Part shown: positions 1-8,381 of the stretch, one piece after another
Position numbering within the stretch: position 1 is the first letter of the stretch
How the letters are laid out: each line of letters opens with the position of its first letter
NCBI GenBank assembly: GCA_929200395.1
Contig: CAKMZJ010000005.1
Coordinates: 1-49,580 of the forward strand
Origin: Candidatus Gorgonimonas eunicellae
GTDB lineage: Bacteria; Pseudomonadota; Gammaproteobacteria; Pseudomonadales; Endozoicomonadaceae
Reading direction: 5' to 3'
DNA length: 49,580 nt
Notes under the pieces: model-generated
The model's input: only the letters and a program-made list of their open reading frames with translations
The model's database searches: none
What the model was told of the DNA's origin: nothing
Translations under genes and position numbers: made by a program

Positions 1-178
1 CTATTGCTCTATTATAATAGCTACTGTTACTTTGCTGAGGATCTTCAGCGTTTATCGTGACGCTAACATTATTTGGATAGTAAGTCATTTCTATAGTGTT
101 AGTGTTCACTTATTTACTTCCTATGTTACGTGTATAACATATAGACTGCTATATTTTTTATTAGTTCGCTTTTTTATG
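1..178. other. Non-coding window edge with small palindromes
   Basis: No convincing gene. Three short inverted repeats are visible: GCTGA/TCAGC at 34-49, AGCGT/ACGCT at 47-64 (overlapping the first), and TATGTTA/TAACATA at 122-141. The last lies downstream of nothing identifiable on the plus strand and just beyond the stop of the minus-strand gene, so it could be that gene's terminator, although no clear T-run follows it in that direction. An open frame on the plus strand here has no ribosome binding site and is ignored. Confidence 0.4.
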
Positions 179-1000
179 TCACGAATTAATAAAACGTGCT
201 CCCATAAAAACAATAGCCATACATAAATATAGACATGAGGTAAACCCTGATTGATACAAAACTGCACCATGGTACCCTTCGTGTTTATAATGATCCGTTC
301 TATAAATTACATGTTTAGCTTTTATTAATCCAGATACTATTTGTTGATTAAAGATATAAAATTTTAGATACGCATATGCTAATGTTAGTTTACTTAATAA
401 TTCTACAGTCATAGTAGTTTCATGTGGTTTAATCTTTGCCTCTTTAGCTATTTTAGTCTGTAGATTATTTATTTTATTATCTATAAGTGGTAGATTATAA
501 TCTTTTAATGCAATCATCTTATTATTTAATCTTGCATTAGAAAAATTAGCTGGAATTATCGTAGTTAGCAGTTTTTCTATATATGAATAGCCGATACTAT
601 GCGATAGTAAATTTTCAAAAACAGGAAAGATAAAACTAAAGAATATAAAGCTTACAAAGTTATCTACGTATAGATCAATAAGAGGTATTTTCTTAAAGCC
701 GGTGTAAGAAATTAAATTATGTTCTGCTAAAATAATGATCAGAATTATAGAAAAAGAAGCAGGAAGAATTAAATCTATACAGTCTTTTATCCCCTCTTTA
801 AAGCAATTGCTAGATTGATAAAAGTTATTTAAATTCTTATTGTAAGCGATTTGTATCGTCGAGAGTGATTCATCTGGTTTGTCTTCAACGGCATAAGAGT
901 TATTGAATATAATTACAAAATTAATTAGTATTAATGTTATAATTATATTTGGTTGAAAAAAAGTGAAGTATATTTTAGGTAAACAACGATTATTATACAT
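179..1000 (-). CDS. Unknown multi-pass membrane protein
   Basis: A 273-residue protein that I do not recognise. The N-terminus has a hydrophobic stretch at about residues 17-35 ending in NSYA, which could be a signal peptide cleaved before VEDKP or a first membrane anchor. Further hydrophobic segments lie near residues 72-92, 105-130 and 245-268, with a polar Lys/Asn-rich stretch at about 155-200. It is in the ordinary AT-rich codon style of the window. The start is the only ATG before the hydrophobic stretch, and upstream there is only a weak GAAG. It stands alone, flanked by a dispersed repeat. The middle (a Phe-rich helix followed by ENLLSHSIGY) loosely resembles the NEILHQTGIGY region of the 543-residue membrane protein at 5546-7177, so the two may be distant paralogues, but this is an eye alignment only. 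Confidence 0.6.
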   Translation of the reverse strand: MYNNRCLPKIYFTFFQPNIIITLILINFVIIFNNSYAVEDKPDESLSTIQIAYNKNLNNFYQSSNCFKEGIKDCIDLILPASFSIILIIILAEHNLISYTGFKKIPLIDLYVDNFVSFIFFSFIFPVFENLLSHSIGYSYIEKLLTTIIPANFSNARLNNKMIALKDYNLPLIDNKINNLQTKIAKEAKIKPHETTMTVELLSKLTLAYAYLKFYIFNQQIVSGLIKAKHVIYRTDHYKHEGYHGAVLYQSGFTSCLYLCMAIVFMGARFINS

Positions 1001-1031
1001 ATTATTAGTACTTCAAGAAGTTTAAGGAATT

Positions 1032-1285
1032 TATACAGGTGGTAGATGAAAGTGCTAGGTTTCAGGGCTAAAGAAAAAGATCTAATTCGAGGCAAAACGC
1101 TACAGGAATGCAAGTGCATTTCAAAGTGTTTTAACGATGAAGTAGATTTTTTTAATAGCCCCCAGCGGGCAAGGCTTCTAAGCTTTTATCCTACGTTAGT
1201 ATTTCTTGATTTAGTCGACACTAAACCTGCAAAATACTGCCTTAGCTAAAAACTTATAATCACTTGCTGAAAACTAGCATTTCCA
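1032..1285 (+). repeat. Long copy of a dispersed inverted-repeat (MITE-like) element
   Basis: Positions 1032-1125 match the reverse complement of the short element at 41185-41292 over about 90 bases, beginning TATACAGGTGG and running through TGCTAGGTTTCAGGGCTAA. Positions 1165-1285 match 47865-47985 in direct orientation, sharing AAGCTTTTAT, CGTTAGTAT, ACTAAAAACTTATAA-like and TGCTGAAAACT stretches. The outer ends are related to one another as inverted repeats (TGCTAG near the left end, CTAGCATTTCCAAC near the right). I read the whole interval as one roughly 250-base element of which the others are deletion derivatives or fragments. A 67-codon open frame inside it has no homology I recognise and is probably not a gene. 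Confidence 0.65.
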
Positions 1286-1399
1286 ACATATAATGTAATA
1301 TAGTACAGCTAAGGTTGCAAATAAATTCTATACATAGATCAATAGAATGTGTATAGTTGTTTATTAGAAGAGCAAGTTTTATAGGGGTAACCGTTTTTT

Positions 1400-1639
1400 A
1401 TGTCAAAAAAGAACGAAAAAATAGATTTTGATAAATCACTAGCTGAAGTAGAAAAAATTGTATTACAGTTAGAATCAGGAAATATGTCTTTAGAAAAAAG
1501 CTTAGAAGCTTTTGAGAAAGGCGTTAACCTTACCAAAAAATGTCAATCAGTATTAAACGAAGCAGAGCAAAAAGTTAAATTACTAACTTCTAATCAGGGA
1601 AGAGTAGTATCCTCGCCTTTTGATGCTAACGAGGATTGA
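1400..1639 (+). CDS. xseB: Exodeoxyribonuclease VII small subunit
   Basis: This is the small, coiled-coil subunit of exonuclease VII, which binds in several copies to XseA and is needed for degradation of single-stranded DNA to oligonucleotides in the cytoplasm. At 79 residues it is the usual family length. The recognisable core is FDKSLAEVEKIVLQLESG followed by MSLEKSLEAFEKGV and the C-QSVLNEAEQKV helix, that is, the complete XseB two-helix domain at residues 8-65. It opens the operon with ispA and dxs, the arrangement common in gammaproteobacteria, and its TGA overlaps or directly abuts the start region of ispA, which implies translational coupling. The GGGGT upstream of the ATG is a distant ribosome binding site. 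xseA is not in the window. Confidence 0.93.
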   Translation: MSKKNEKIDFDKSLAEVEKIVLQLESGNMSLEKSLEAFEKGVNLTKKCQSVLNEAEQKVKLLTSNQGRVVSSPFDANED

Positions 1640-1644
1640 TTGTT

Positions 1645-2583
1645 ATGGATAGCGAATTAGTTAAAACAAAATATTCTAAGGTATATAACCAGAATAATTA
1701 TCTTGATTTTATAAATGATCAGCTGTTAAAAGTTATTAATAGACATAATTTTTTATGTTCTAAGTTATTTCAGGCAGTAAACTATAGCTTGTTTAGTGGT
1801 GGTAAAAGAATTAGACCGTTACTTGTATTTGGTGCAGGTGAATGTTTAGGTATTGCTATTGAAGATTTAGCTATCGCAGCTTGTGCTGTTGAATTTATGC
1901 ATACATATTCATTAATTCATGATGATTTACCTGATATGGATAACGATACATTCCGTAGGGGTAAAAAAACTTGTCATATAGTTTATGGAACAACTACGGC
2001 TATTTTAGCTGGAGATGCTCTTCAGTGTTTAGCGTTTGAGGTTATTTCTAATAGCTTATTATTACCTAACAGCAATTTAACTTCAGAGCAACGTTTAGAA
2101 ATGTTAAAGCTATTAAGTAGTGCTGCTGGAGTTAGTGGTATGGTAGGCGGGCAATCTTTAGAATTTTCTTGTGATGTTAATGCTTCATTTGATATTTCTA
2201 TGTTAAACGCTATTTATTCAGGTAAAACAGGAGCTTTACTACAAGCAAGCATAGCTATGGGTATGGCGCAAAGTAGTAATTTAGCCTCACCTACAGAGGA
2301 AGAATCTTATATTCGCAATAAATTATACAGTTATAGCACAAAATTTGGTAATTTATTTCAAATATGTGATGATATTAAAGATATCGAGCAAGATAAACAA
2401 AAAGATGTAGCTAAAGTAAATTGTAGCCAAAAATATCAAGCTAATGTAAGTATTATCGAGTTGTTAGGAGTTGTTAAAGCTAAAGAATATGCTTTCAATT
2501 TACAGCAACAAGCTTTACAAGATTTGCAAGATATAGGCTCAGGAACACAATTATTACGGCAAATAACAGCAAGCCTAATTTAA
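1645..2583 (+). CDS. ispA: Farnesyl diphosphate synthase (geranyltranstransferase)
   Basis: Makes farnesyl diphosphate from isopentenyl and geranyl/dimethylallyl diphosphate, feeding undecaprenyl and quinone side-chain synthesis. Both aspartate-rich Mg-binding motifs of trans-prenyl synthases are present: HDDLPDMDND followed by RRG (first motif, near residue 92) and DDIKDIEQD (second, near residue 238). The N-terminal FSGGKRIRPLL substrate-binding motif and GMVGGQSLE are also intact. About 312 residues, slightly longer than the typical 295-300. A TTG at 1636 would add three residues, but GAGG at 1631-1634 sits ten bases before the ATG at 1645, so I choose that start. The reading frame begins within a few bases of the xseB stop, so the two are coupled. 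dxs follows after 88 bases. Confidence 0.95.
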   Translation: MDSELVKTKYSKVYNQNNYLDFINDQLLKVINRHNFLCSKLFQAVNYSLFSGGKRIRPLLVFGAGECLGIAIEDLAIAACAVEFMHTYSLIHDDLPDMDNDTFRRGKKTCHIVYGTTTAILAGDALQCLAFEVISNSLLLPNSNLTSEQRLEMLKLLSSAAGVSGMVGGQSLEFSCDVNASFDISMLNAIYSGKTGALLQASIAMGMAQSSNLASPTEEESYIRNKLYSYSTKFGNLFQICDDIKDIEQDKQKDVAKVNCSQKYQANVSIIELLGVVKAKEYAFNLQQQALQDLQDIGSGTQLLRQITASLI

Positions 2584-2671
2584 AAAAGCAAAAACTTCTG
2601 TATATATATTGTTATATGTGGTAAAGTAACTATCTAATTATCTGTGTATTTTTATACTAAATTGACCTTGA

Positions 2672-4609
2672 ATGATTTATCAAATACCTAAAAACAGACC
2701 ACATACTCCTATTTTAAATAGTGTAGAATCTCCCTATCAGTTGCGTAAGCTACCAAAAGATAGGTTACCTGAATTAGCACAGGAGTTAAGAAGTTTCTTG
2801 TTGTACAGCGTTGGCAGAACTGGCGGACACTTTGGCGCTGGTTTAGGCGTTGTTGAGTTAACAATAGCTTTACACTATTTATTTGATACTCCAGATGATA
2901 GATTAGTTTGGGATGTTGGGCATCAGGCTTACCCTCACAAAATATTAACTGGCCGCCGTGATTTAATGGATAATCTCCGAAAAAAAGGAGGAGTTCATCC
3001 GTTTCCTTGCAGATCAGAAAGTAACTTTGATACTTTCGGCGTAGGGCATTCAAGCACATCTATTAGTGCTGCATTAGGAATGGCTGTCGGTTCTAAATTT
3101 AAACAGACAGATCGTCGAGTGGTAGCAGTTATTGGCGATGGCGCACTAACCGCAGGTATGGCATATGAAGCTATAAATCATGCTGCTGATATTAACGCAA
3201 AATTAATTGTTATTTTAAATGATAACGACATGTCTATTTCTCGCAATGTCGGCGGGATATCTAATTATTTAGCAAAAGTATTATCGAGTAAAACTTATCA
3301 ATATATCAGAAATGGTAGTAAAAAAGCATTAGCTAAAGTTCCAAAAGCCTGGTCTTTAATGCGAAGAACCGAAGAGCAGGTTAAAAGCATGATGCTTCCT
3401 CCAGGAACATTATTTGAAGAACTTGGATTTAATTATATCGGACCTATAGATGGCCATGATTTACCATCATTAGTGGGTATGCTAGAAAATATTCGTGATT
3501 TTGATACTCCGCAATTACTACATGTAGTTACTAGCAAAGGTAAAGGCTTCTACCCAGCAGAGATAGATCCCATAGGTTACCATGCTATTACTAAAATAGA
3601 ACCTTTAAAAGAAGCTAAAACTAACCAACCTAAAGCATTAAAATTTTGTAATGTTTTTGGTGGTTGGGTTTGTGATATGGCATCTGAAGATAAAAACTTA
3701 ATAGCCATTACTCCAGCAATGAAAGAAGGTTCTGATCTTATAAAATTTGCTAGTTTATATCCTGATCGATATTTTGATACTGCAATAGCTGAGCAGCATG
3801 CTATTACTTTTGCCGCTGGTTTAGCTTGTGAGGGGTTAAAGCCTGTTGTAGCTATTTACTCAACATTCTTGCAAAGAGGATACGATCAACTTATTCATGA
3901 TGTTGCAATTCAGAATTTAGATGTATTATTTGCTGTTGATAGAGCTGGTTTAGTGGGTGAAGATGGTCCTACTCATAGCGGTAGTTACGATATAGCTTAT
4001 TTACGATGTATCCCTAATCTTATTATCATGACACCAGCAGATGAACAAGAATTAAGACAAATGCTCTCAACAGGTTACTTGCATCAAGGTCCGGCGGTAG
4101 TTCGTTATCCGCGAGGAACTGGAATGGGTGTAAAGGTTTCTTCATCTTTAGAAACAATACCTTTAGGAACAGCAGTAACTACTAGAAAAGGTAAAAATAT
4201 AGCCATACTAGTTTTTGGTACATTATTGGCAAATGTCAATGAAATATCTGCTAAGCTTAATGCTACTGTAGTTAACATGAGGTTTGTAGAACCTCTAGAT
4301 TATAAAACTATAGATGCAATAGCGAAACAACATAAATTAATAGTTACTGTAGAAGATTCTAGTGTTGTAGGTGGTGCAGGGTCAGCAGTCCTCGAGTATT
4401 TACACCAAAAAAACATATTAATTCATTGTATCAATTTAGGTATACCTAGGCGTTTAATTGGAGCAGCTACAGCACAAGAGCAATTACAAGAATGCGGTTT
4501 AGACGCCTCTGGAATCTATGATGCAATAGTGGATAAACTATCTGCTATTGGTGAAAATACAGATTTTCCATATAATGTTAAGCAGGATTTACAATTAGAA
4601 GGTGTATAA
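2672..4609 (+). CDS. dxs: 1-deoxy-D-xylulose-5-phosphate synthase
   Basis: Thiamine-diphosphate enzyme that condenses pyruvate and glyceraldehyde 3-phosphate in the first step of the MEP isoprenoid pathway. 645 residues, a little longer than the usual 620. The thiamine-binding motif GDGALTAGMAYEAINHA with NDNDMSIS is at about residues 155-190. GHSSTSISAALGMA is the conserved phosphate/TPP loop near 125, and AIAEQHAITFAAGLA holds the catalytic glutamate near 372. The C-terminal transketolase domain contains VVGGAGSAV and GIPRR. No frame disruption is seen. The ATG at 2672 gives the expected N-terminus (..LPKDRLPELAQELRSFLL..), though no strong ribosome binding site precedes it. With ispA just upstream, this segment supplies both ends of the prenyl-diphosphate route. 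Confidence 0.97.
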   Translation: MIYQIPKNRPHTPILNSVESPYQLRKLPKDRLPELAQELRSFLLYSVGRTGGHFGAGLGVVELTIALHYLFDTPDDRLVWDVGHQAYPHKILTGRRDLMDNLRKKGGVHPFPCRSESNFDTFGVGHSSTSISAALGMAVGSKFKQTDRRVVAVIGDGALTAGMAYEAINHAADINAKLIVILNDNDMSISRNVGGISNYLAKVLSSKTYQYIRNGSKKALAKVPKAWSLMRRTEEQVKSMMLPPGTLFEELGFNYIGPIDGHDLPSLVGMLENIRDFDTPQLLHVVTSKGKGFYPAEIDPIGYHAITKIEPLKEAKTNQPKALKFCNVFGGWVCDMASEDKNLIAITPAMKEGSDLIKFASLYPDRYFDTAIAEQHAITFAAGLACEGLKPVVAIYSTFLQRGYDQLIHDVAIQNLDVLFAVDRAGLVGEDGPTHSGSYDIAYLRCIPNLIIMTPADEQELRQMLSTGYLHQGPAVVRYPRGTGMGVKVSSSLETIPLGTAVTTRKGKNIAILVFGTLLANVNEISAKLNATVVNMRFVEPLDYKTIDAIAKQHKLIVTVEDSSVVGGAGSAVLEYLHQKNILIHCINLGIPRRLIGAATAQEQLQECGLDASGIYDAIVDKLSAIGENTDFPYNVKQDLQLEGV

Positions 4610-4628
4610 GCTAAACGAATAGTCTATT

Positions 4629-5102
4629 ATGAATGTATCAATTGAGAATTCGTTATATCCTAAAGGTTTTAAGTCGGCGCCAATATGGCGTCGAGTTGCT
4701 GCAATATGTTACGATTTTTTTCTAGTGCTTTCTTTATTAATTGCTACTGGATTTGTAAAAGTTCTTTTAACTGCAATAGCTACAAAATTTAAATTTAATA
4801 TTGTTAGTAATATAAATCAACAGATCTTTTTTATTGTTTTGCTATTAATTATTATAAATTTTTTTTGCTATTTTTGGATTAAATCTAGGCAAACTTTAGG
4901 AATGCGCTCTTGGAATATATATATATGTAATTCTGATTATTCGGTAATTAGTCTTAAGCAAGCTGTTATAAGGTGCTTGGTTGCTATTCCAGCATTATTA
5001 TTTTTTGGTATAGGTATTTTGTGGGTGTTAGTTGATAAAAAACATCGTAGTTGGCAAGATATAGCATCTTCCACAATTACTTGCCATAAGACAAAGCTTT
5101 AA
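4629..5102 (+). CDS. RDD family membrane protein
   Basis: 157-residue integral membrane protein of the RDD family, whose biochemical role is mostly undefined. The signature is visible: APIWRRVAAICYDFFLV carries the conserved Arg and Asp of the first helix (about residues 18-34), TLGMRSWNIYI is the loop after the second helix, and a third helix near 118-140 ends in the conserved VLVDKKHRSWQDIAS. Three membrane segments in total. It starts 19 bases after dxs and is probably the last gene of the xseB-ispA-dxs transcript. Its stop codon is built into a terminator-like palindrome. The family assignment is secure; the function is not. Confidence 0.88.
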   Translation: MNVSIENSLYPKGFKSAPIWRRVAAICYDFFLVLSLLIATGFVKVLLTAIATKFKFNIVSNINQQIFFIVLLLIIINFFCYFWIKSRQTLGMRSWNIYICNSDYSVISLKQAVIRCLVAIPALLFFGIGILWVLVDKKHRSWQDIASSTITCHKTKL

Positions 5103-5120
5103 TATTTTGGTAATATTAAA
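5098..5120. terminator. Bidirectional terminator-like palindrome
   Basis: Perfect nine-base stem TTTAATATT/AATATTAAA with a TTGGT loop, followed on the plus strand by TTTT. It lies exactly between the convergent RDD gene and the small minus-strand gene and overlaps both stop codons, so it could end transcripts from either side. The stem is all A/T and therefore weak. Confidence 0.5.
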
Positions 5121-5409
5121 TTTTAGTTTCATGGTTTAATGTTATTAATTTGTTTCCAGTTTTTGTTTTAATAAAAAATCCCTTAAGTTTTTTTTTAGTT
5201 TTCTGAGGATCAATCTTTAACTCAAAAGTACTAGTGTTGCTTCCTATTTTGGATTCATCTAATATTGTGTTTTGCTTAAAAATAGTTAATTTTTTAATAG
5301 CGTTAACATCTGAAAAAGTATAAATTTTAGATGAACTGACATCGGTTATTTTATCTATATTGTTAAAATCACAATTTTTGTGTATGTGTAAATATCCAGT
5401 AAAAAACAT
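5116..5409 (-). CDS. Small unknown protein
   Basis: A 97-residue protein, lysine/threonine-rich (a KTKKKLKGFF cluster near residues 72-81), without signal peptide or membrane helix that I can see. I recognise no family. The case for a gene is a good AAGG ribosome binding site about six bases before the ATG, full use of the space between the convergent RDD gene and the divergent membrane protein gene, and codon use like its neighbours. The alternating hydrophobic pattern suggests a mostly beta fold, which is an inference only. Confidence 0.5.
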   Translation of the reverse strand: MFFTGYLHIHKNCDFNNIDKITDVSSSKIYTFSDVNAIKKLTIFKQNTILDESKIGSNTSTFELKIDPQKTKKKLKGFFIKTKTGNKLITLNHETKI

Positions 5410-5545
5410 AATTTACCTTGTTTATAGTTGAGTATATTTAGAAATGCTAAATATATAGATAACTATTTTTGATAAAAGTTTGCTATTTATTTTAATTAAT
5501 TCCATATTGCTATAATTATTAAATATACATCAAGACACTAAATTC

Positions 5546-7177
5546 ATGTTAAAGAACAATATAGTAATATTATTAATTTATTTTATATTATATACTAATT
5601 TAGTGTGTTATGGTGATACAATACAAACACCTGTTGATAATAAAATTAATAAACGAGCTACTTTAGTAATAGTTGAAAATGATAACTCACTTGAAAACTG
5701 TCTTTATCTTAATGAAATTGATGATTTTATTATTCTTGAGATGTTAACAGAGTTATTAAAAATACCTAACTTTTTATTAATTAATAATAATTGGTGGCTA
5801 CTGAAAATACTTTTAATGTTGATAATTCCATTATCTGCTAGTGTAAATAATTTAGGAATTACTACTCATGATGATATTACTATAGGATTAATTTTAGTAA
5901 CTCAGTTTACTATCCCGTTAAATATTTTAAATGCTTTTATTTTATTAGACAGGCTAAAAATATTTTATAACCAAGGCATAAAAAATATAATTAAAGTATG
6001 CAAACAAAATATATATAAAACTATTTATTATTTAACTAATATCGCAATTAGTATATATTTATCTTATTTATCTTCTTTAATAGATATTCAAACATCTGGA
6101 CATGCATATTCTTGGATATTTTCTAAATTTACCAATTCTAAAAAAACATTAAAGTCAGCTTATCATTTAGGATATACATTAAACTTAATGTGTGTATTAG
6201 CTTTGAATTCTGTGTTCTTTTTTAATCTAATTAATGAAATACTTCATCAAACTGGCATTGGCTATTTATTTAAACTAGCACCATCGCTAAAATATAATGT
6301 TAAAGAATTAAGTTATTATCAGCATGTAAATAATTTAAGACAAATAATACATTATAGTGATACTGAAACTGCAATTAAAAGATCTAAGGATTATTTAGTA
6401 AATAATAATTTAAATACAACCCTAGATGTTGCAAATTTGCAATTGCATTGCTCTGAAAAAAGTTACCATGAAAAAAGTGTGATTAATATCTATATTAATT
6501 TAGTTAAATTTGGTTTTATTATTACTATGGCGGTTTTTTGCGCGGAAGCTTTTAGACAAATTTTTTCTTCTAAATTATTATTACAAGATTTTATTGTAGA
6601 CTATTCAAACATAACATCTAACAATTACTATTCTTTTTTATTAAATAATAACCAGGTATTTACTTGCGATACTATAGATCATTGTATAAATAATATAGAT
6701 ATTAATGCAATTGATATTTCAAAAGAAGAAATAAACCATCTGCTGTCTTTAAATCAAGATGGAATTATAGCTAATAGTTTAAAAGGTATTGCTGTTTCTA
6801 CTAACACAGCAGCAATGCTAATAATGTTTGCGAATTATGCATGGAAAATAAAAAATAAAAAACTGTTTCGAGATACTCTTTTTACGTCATATTATAATAA
6901 AAAAAATATTATACCTGTTATAGTTGCTACAAGTTTATTGGTTTCTGGATACTATTATATGCAAAACATCTACAATGTTTCTACTATTGCAGAAAAAAGC
7001 AATGATTTACTATCTAGATCTAGTGATAAAATTTTTTTGCCGGTTACTGCTTCAGTAATACTTGCTATTTCTTCTATAGGATTTACATGTTCTCGCGGAT
7101 CTTGTTTTCTGGTAAATATTACTAACTATAGTATATATCTAATTAATAAGTTGAAAAAAATATTGCGCAGTAGATAA
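5546..7177 (+). CDS. Unknown large membrane protein with signal-like N-terminus
   Basis: 543 residues. The N-terminus (hydrophobic residues 6-21, then CYGDT) looks like a signal peptide or first anchor. About eight further hydrophobic segments are visible, including near residues 88-105, 112-135, 160-178, 210-228, 312-332, 412-428, 452-470 and 498-515. Between them are polar, Asn/Lys-rich loops, the longest at about 240-310 and 340-405. No catalytic motif or transporter signature is recognised. It is alone on the plus strand. It may be a distant relative of the protein at 179-1000 (shared pattern of Phe-rich helix, Glu, Leu-His, then GIGY), but that needs a profile comparison. Likely an envelope protein specific to this lineage. 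Confidence 0.6.
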   Translation: MLKNNIVILLIYFILYTNLVCYGDTIQTPVDNKINKRATLVIVENDNSLENCLYLNEIDDFIILEMLTELLKIPNFLLINNNWWLLKILLMLIIPLSASVNNLGITTHDDITIGLILVTQFTIPLNILNAFILLDRLKIFYNQGIKNIIKVCKQNIYKTIYYLTNIAISIYLSYLSSLIDIQTSGHAYSWIFSKFTNSKKTLKSAYHLGYTLNLMCVLALNSVFFFNLINEILHQTGIGYLFKLAPSLKYNVKELSYYQHVNNLRQIIHYSDTETAIKRSKDYLVNNNLNTTLDVANLQLHCSEKSYHEKSVINIYINLVKFGFIITMAVFCAEAFRQIFSSKLLLQDFIVDYSNITSNNYYSFLLNNNQVFTCDTIDHCINNIDINAIDISKEEINHLLSLNQDGIIANSLKGIAVSTNTAAMLIMFANYAWKIKNKKLFRDTLFTSYYNKKNIIPVIVATSLLVSGYYYMQNIYNVSTIAEKSNDLLSRSSDKIFLPVTASVILAISSIGFTCSRGSCFLVNITNYSIYLINKLKKILRSR

Positions 7178-7220
7178 ATTGCATAAAAGCTTACTAACCT
7201 TGTTATCAAAGTCTTAGTTT

Positions 7221-8369
7221 CTAGAGAATAGTACAAGTTGATTCGCTATGTTGTTCTTGTTTAGGATTATAAATTATTGTATTGCTGTTGTTATCTGAGC
7301 TGGCAAGAACTGTTAACACTGAATGTTTTAATGGTATTATTTGTTTTGAGACTAGCCATTTATTATGTATTCGTTGGCACTTATACATATTATTTTTAGA
7401 ATATATAAGTAAACCTATAGCTTGGCTGGGAAGAAAAACTACAGCTGTAATAATTTCATCTAATATTATATTGTCGGTTTGCCAAGTTTTGTCAGTGCTG
7501 TATCTTCTAATAGTTAAAGATTTGCCCTTAAAAAACAGTAGAATATCTCCGGTGTTGTTGATGCTATCAGGAAAAGATATGCAGTTATCGATACTATGTT
7601 TTTCTTCCCAGTGACCAGGGTTATTTATATTTTGATAAAAAACCTTTAATGTTTTGTTTTTAGTAGTAGCAAATAAGCGACTACAGTTACTAGTATCAAA
7701 TTTAATATTAGAAATAATGCTATCTGTCTTAATTGGTAATGCAGGTTTCCAAGTAGCTATTTTTCGAGAAAATAAATTTCCTAAAAATTTTTGTTTTATG
7801 CGTGGTCCTTCATGCCAAATATTTAACTTGTTTTGTGTATAATTAGCAATTATTGCTTTGTTATTATGAATAGTTATAGAGTTAATATTAGCTGTAGGTA
7901 AAGCACTATAGCGTTGAATATCTTGTCGCCATATTTGATTGTTGTATATATTTTTTTTAACTTTTTGTATGGTTTGGATGTCTCTTATTTTATTAGAAAA
8001 CATCCTGCCGCATAAGATATAGTCGCCACTTTTACTAACTGCAATAGCTTGATAATTAGGGTAGCTAGCATTAAATTCAGTTGTGTTTTTTTTTATATTA
8101 AAAATATAAATTTTATTTACTATAGGGTGAGTAGAATAACTTATTAAATATTTACCATTATCGTTAAGTAAATAGTTACAGCTTATATTATCAGCATGTT
8201 CAACATAATTTTGTACAGGTAATTCTAAATTTACGCAATAATTTACAGATTTTGTATGTACTAATGAACTGCTACTATTGTGTAACGGCTTGTTACTCTG
8301 ATCATGAAAAGAAGAATAATCTATATTAGAAGAACTTTGTATATTAGGTAAACTTATTGATCTAAGCAT
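7221..8369 (-). CDS. Propeller-like protein ending in a CaaX-type box (effector candidate)
   Basis: 382 residues, no signal peptide or membrane helix. Several stretches look like WD40/beta-propeller blades: KYLISYSTHPIVNKIYIFNI, YQAIAVSKSGDYILCGR, NIKFDTSNCSRLFATTKNKT and SINNTGDILLFFKGKSLTI each follow the pattern hydrophobic-turn-DxxxLxxxxxxxxIxIW, and there is an isolated KLNIWHEG. This suggests a degenerate propeller over residues 60-370. The last four residues are CTIL, a cysteine followed by two small/aliphatic residues and leucine, which is the form recognised by eukaryotic geranylgeranyltransferase I. Prenylated effectors with such tails are known in Legionella. The gene lies 12 bases downstream of the LRR gene at 8382-9275 and is probably cotranscribed. 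Fold and effector status are inferences. Confidence 0.6.
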   Translation of the reverse strand: MLRSISLPNIQSSSNIDYSSFHDQSNKPLHNSSSSLVHTKSVNYCVNLELPVQNYVEHADNISCNYLLNDNGKYLISYSTHPIVNKIYIFNIKKNTTEFNASYPNYQAIAVSKSGDYILCGRMFSNKIRDIQTIQKVKKNIYNNQIWRQDIQRYSALPTANINSITIHNNKAIIANYTQNKLNIWHEGPRIKQKFLGNLFSRKIATWKPALPIKTDSIISNIKFDTSNCSRLFATTKNKTLKVFYQNINNPGHWEEKHSIDNCISFPDSINNTGDILLFFKGKSLTIRRYSTDKTWQTDNIILDEIITAVVFLPSQAIGLLIYSKNNMYKCQRIHNKWLVSKQIIPLKHSVLTVLASSDNNSNTIIYNPKQEQHSESTCTIL

Positions 8370-8381
8370 TGTATATAGTAA

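Noticed and set aside
589-597. GCCGATA as part of a FliA promoter
   Set aside because: It lies inside a coding region and has no TAAA element at the right distance.
1046-1249. 67-codon open frame
   Set aside because: It lies wholly inside the long repeat copy, has no family resemblance, and the equivalent frame is not kept in the other copies.
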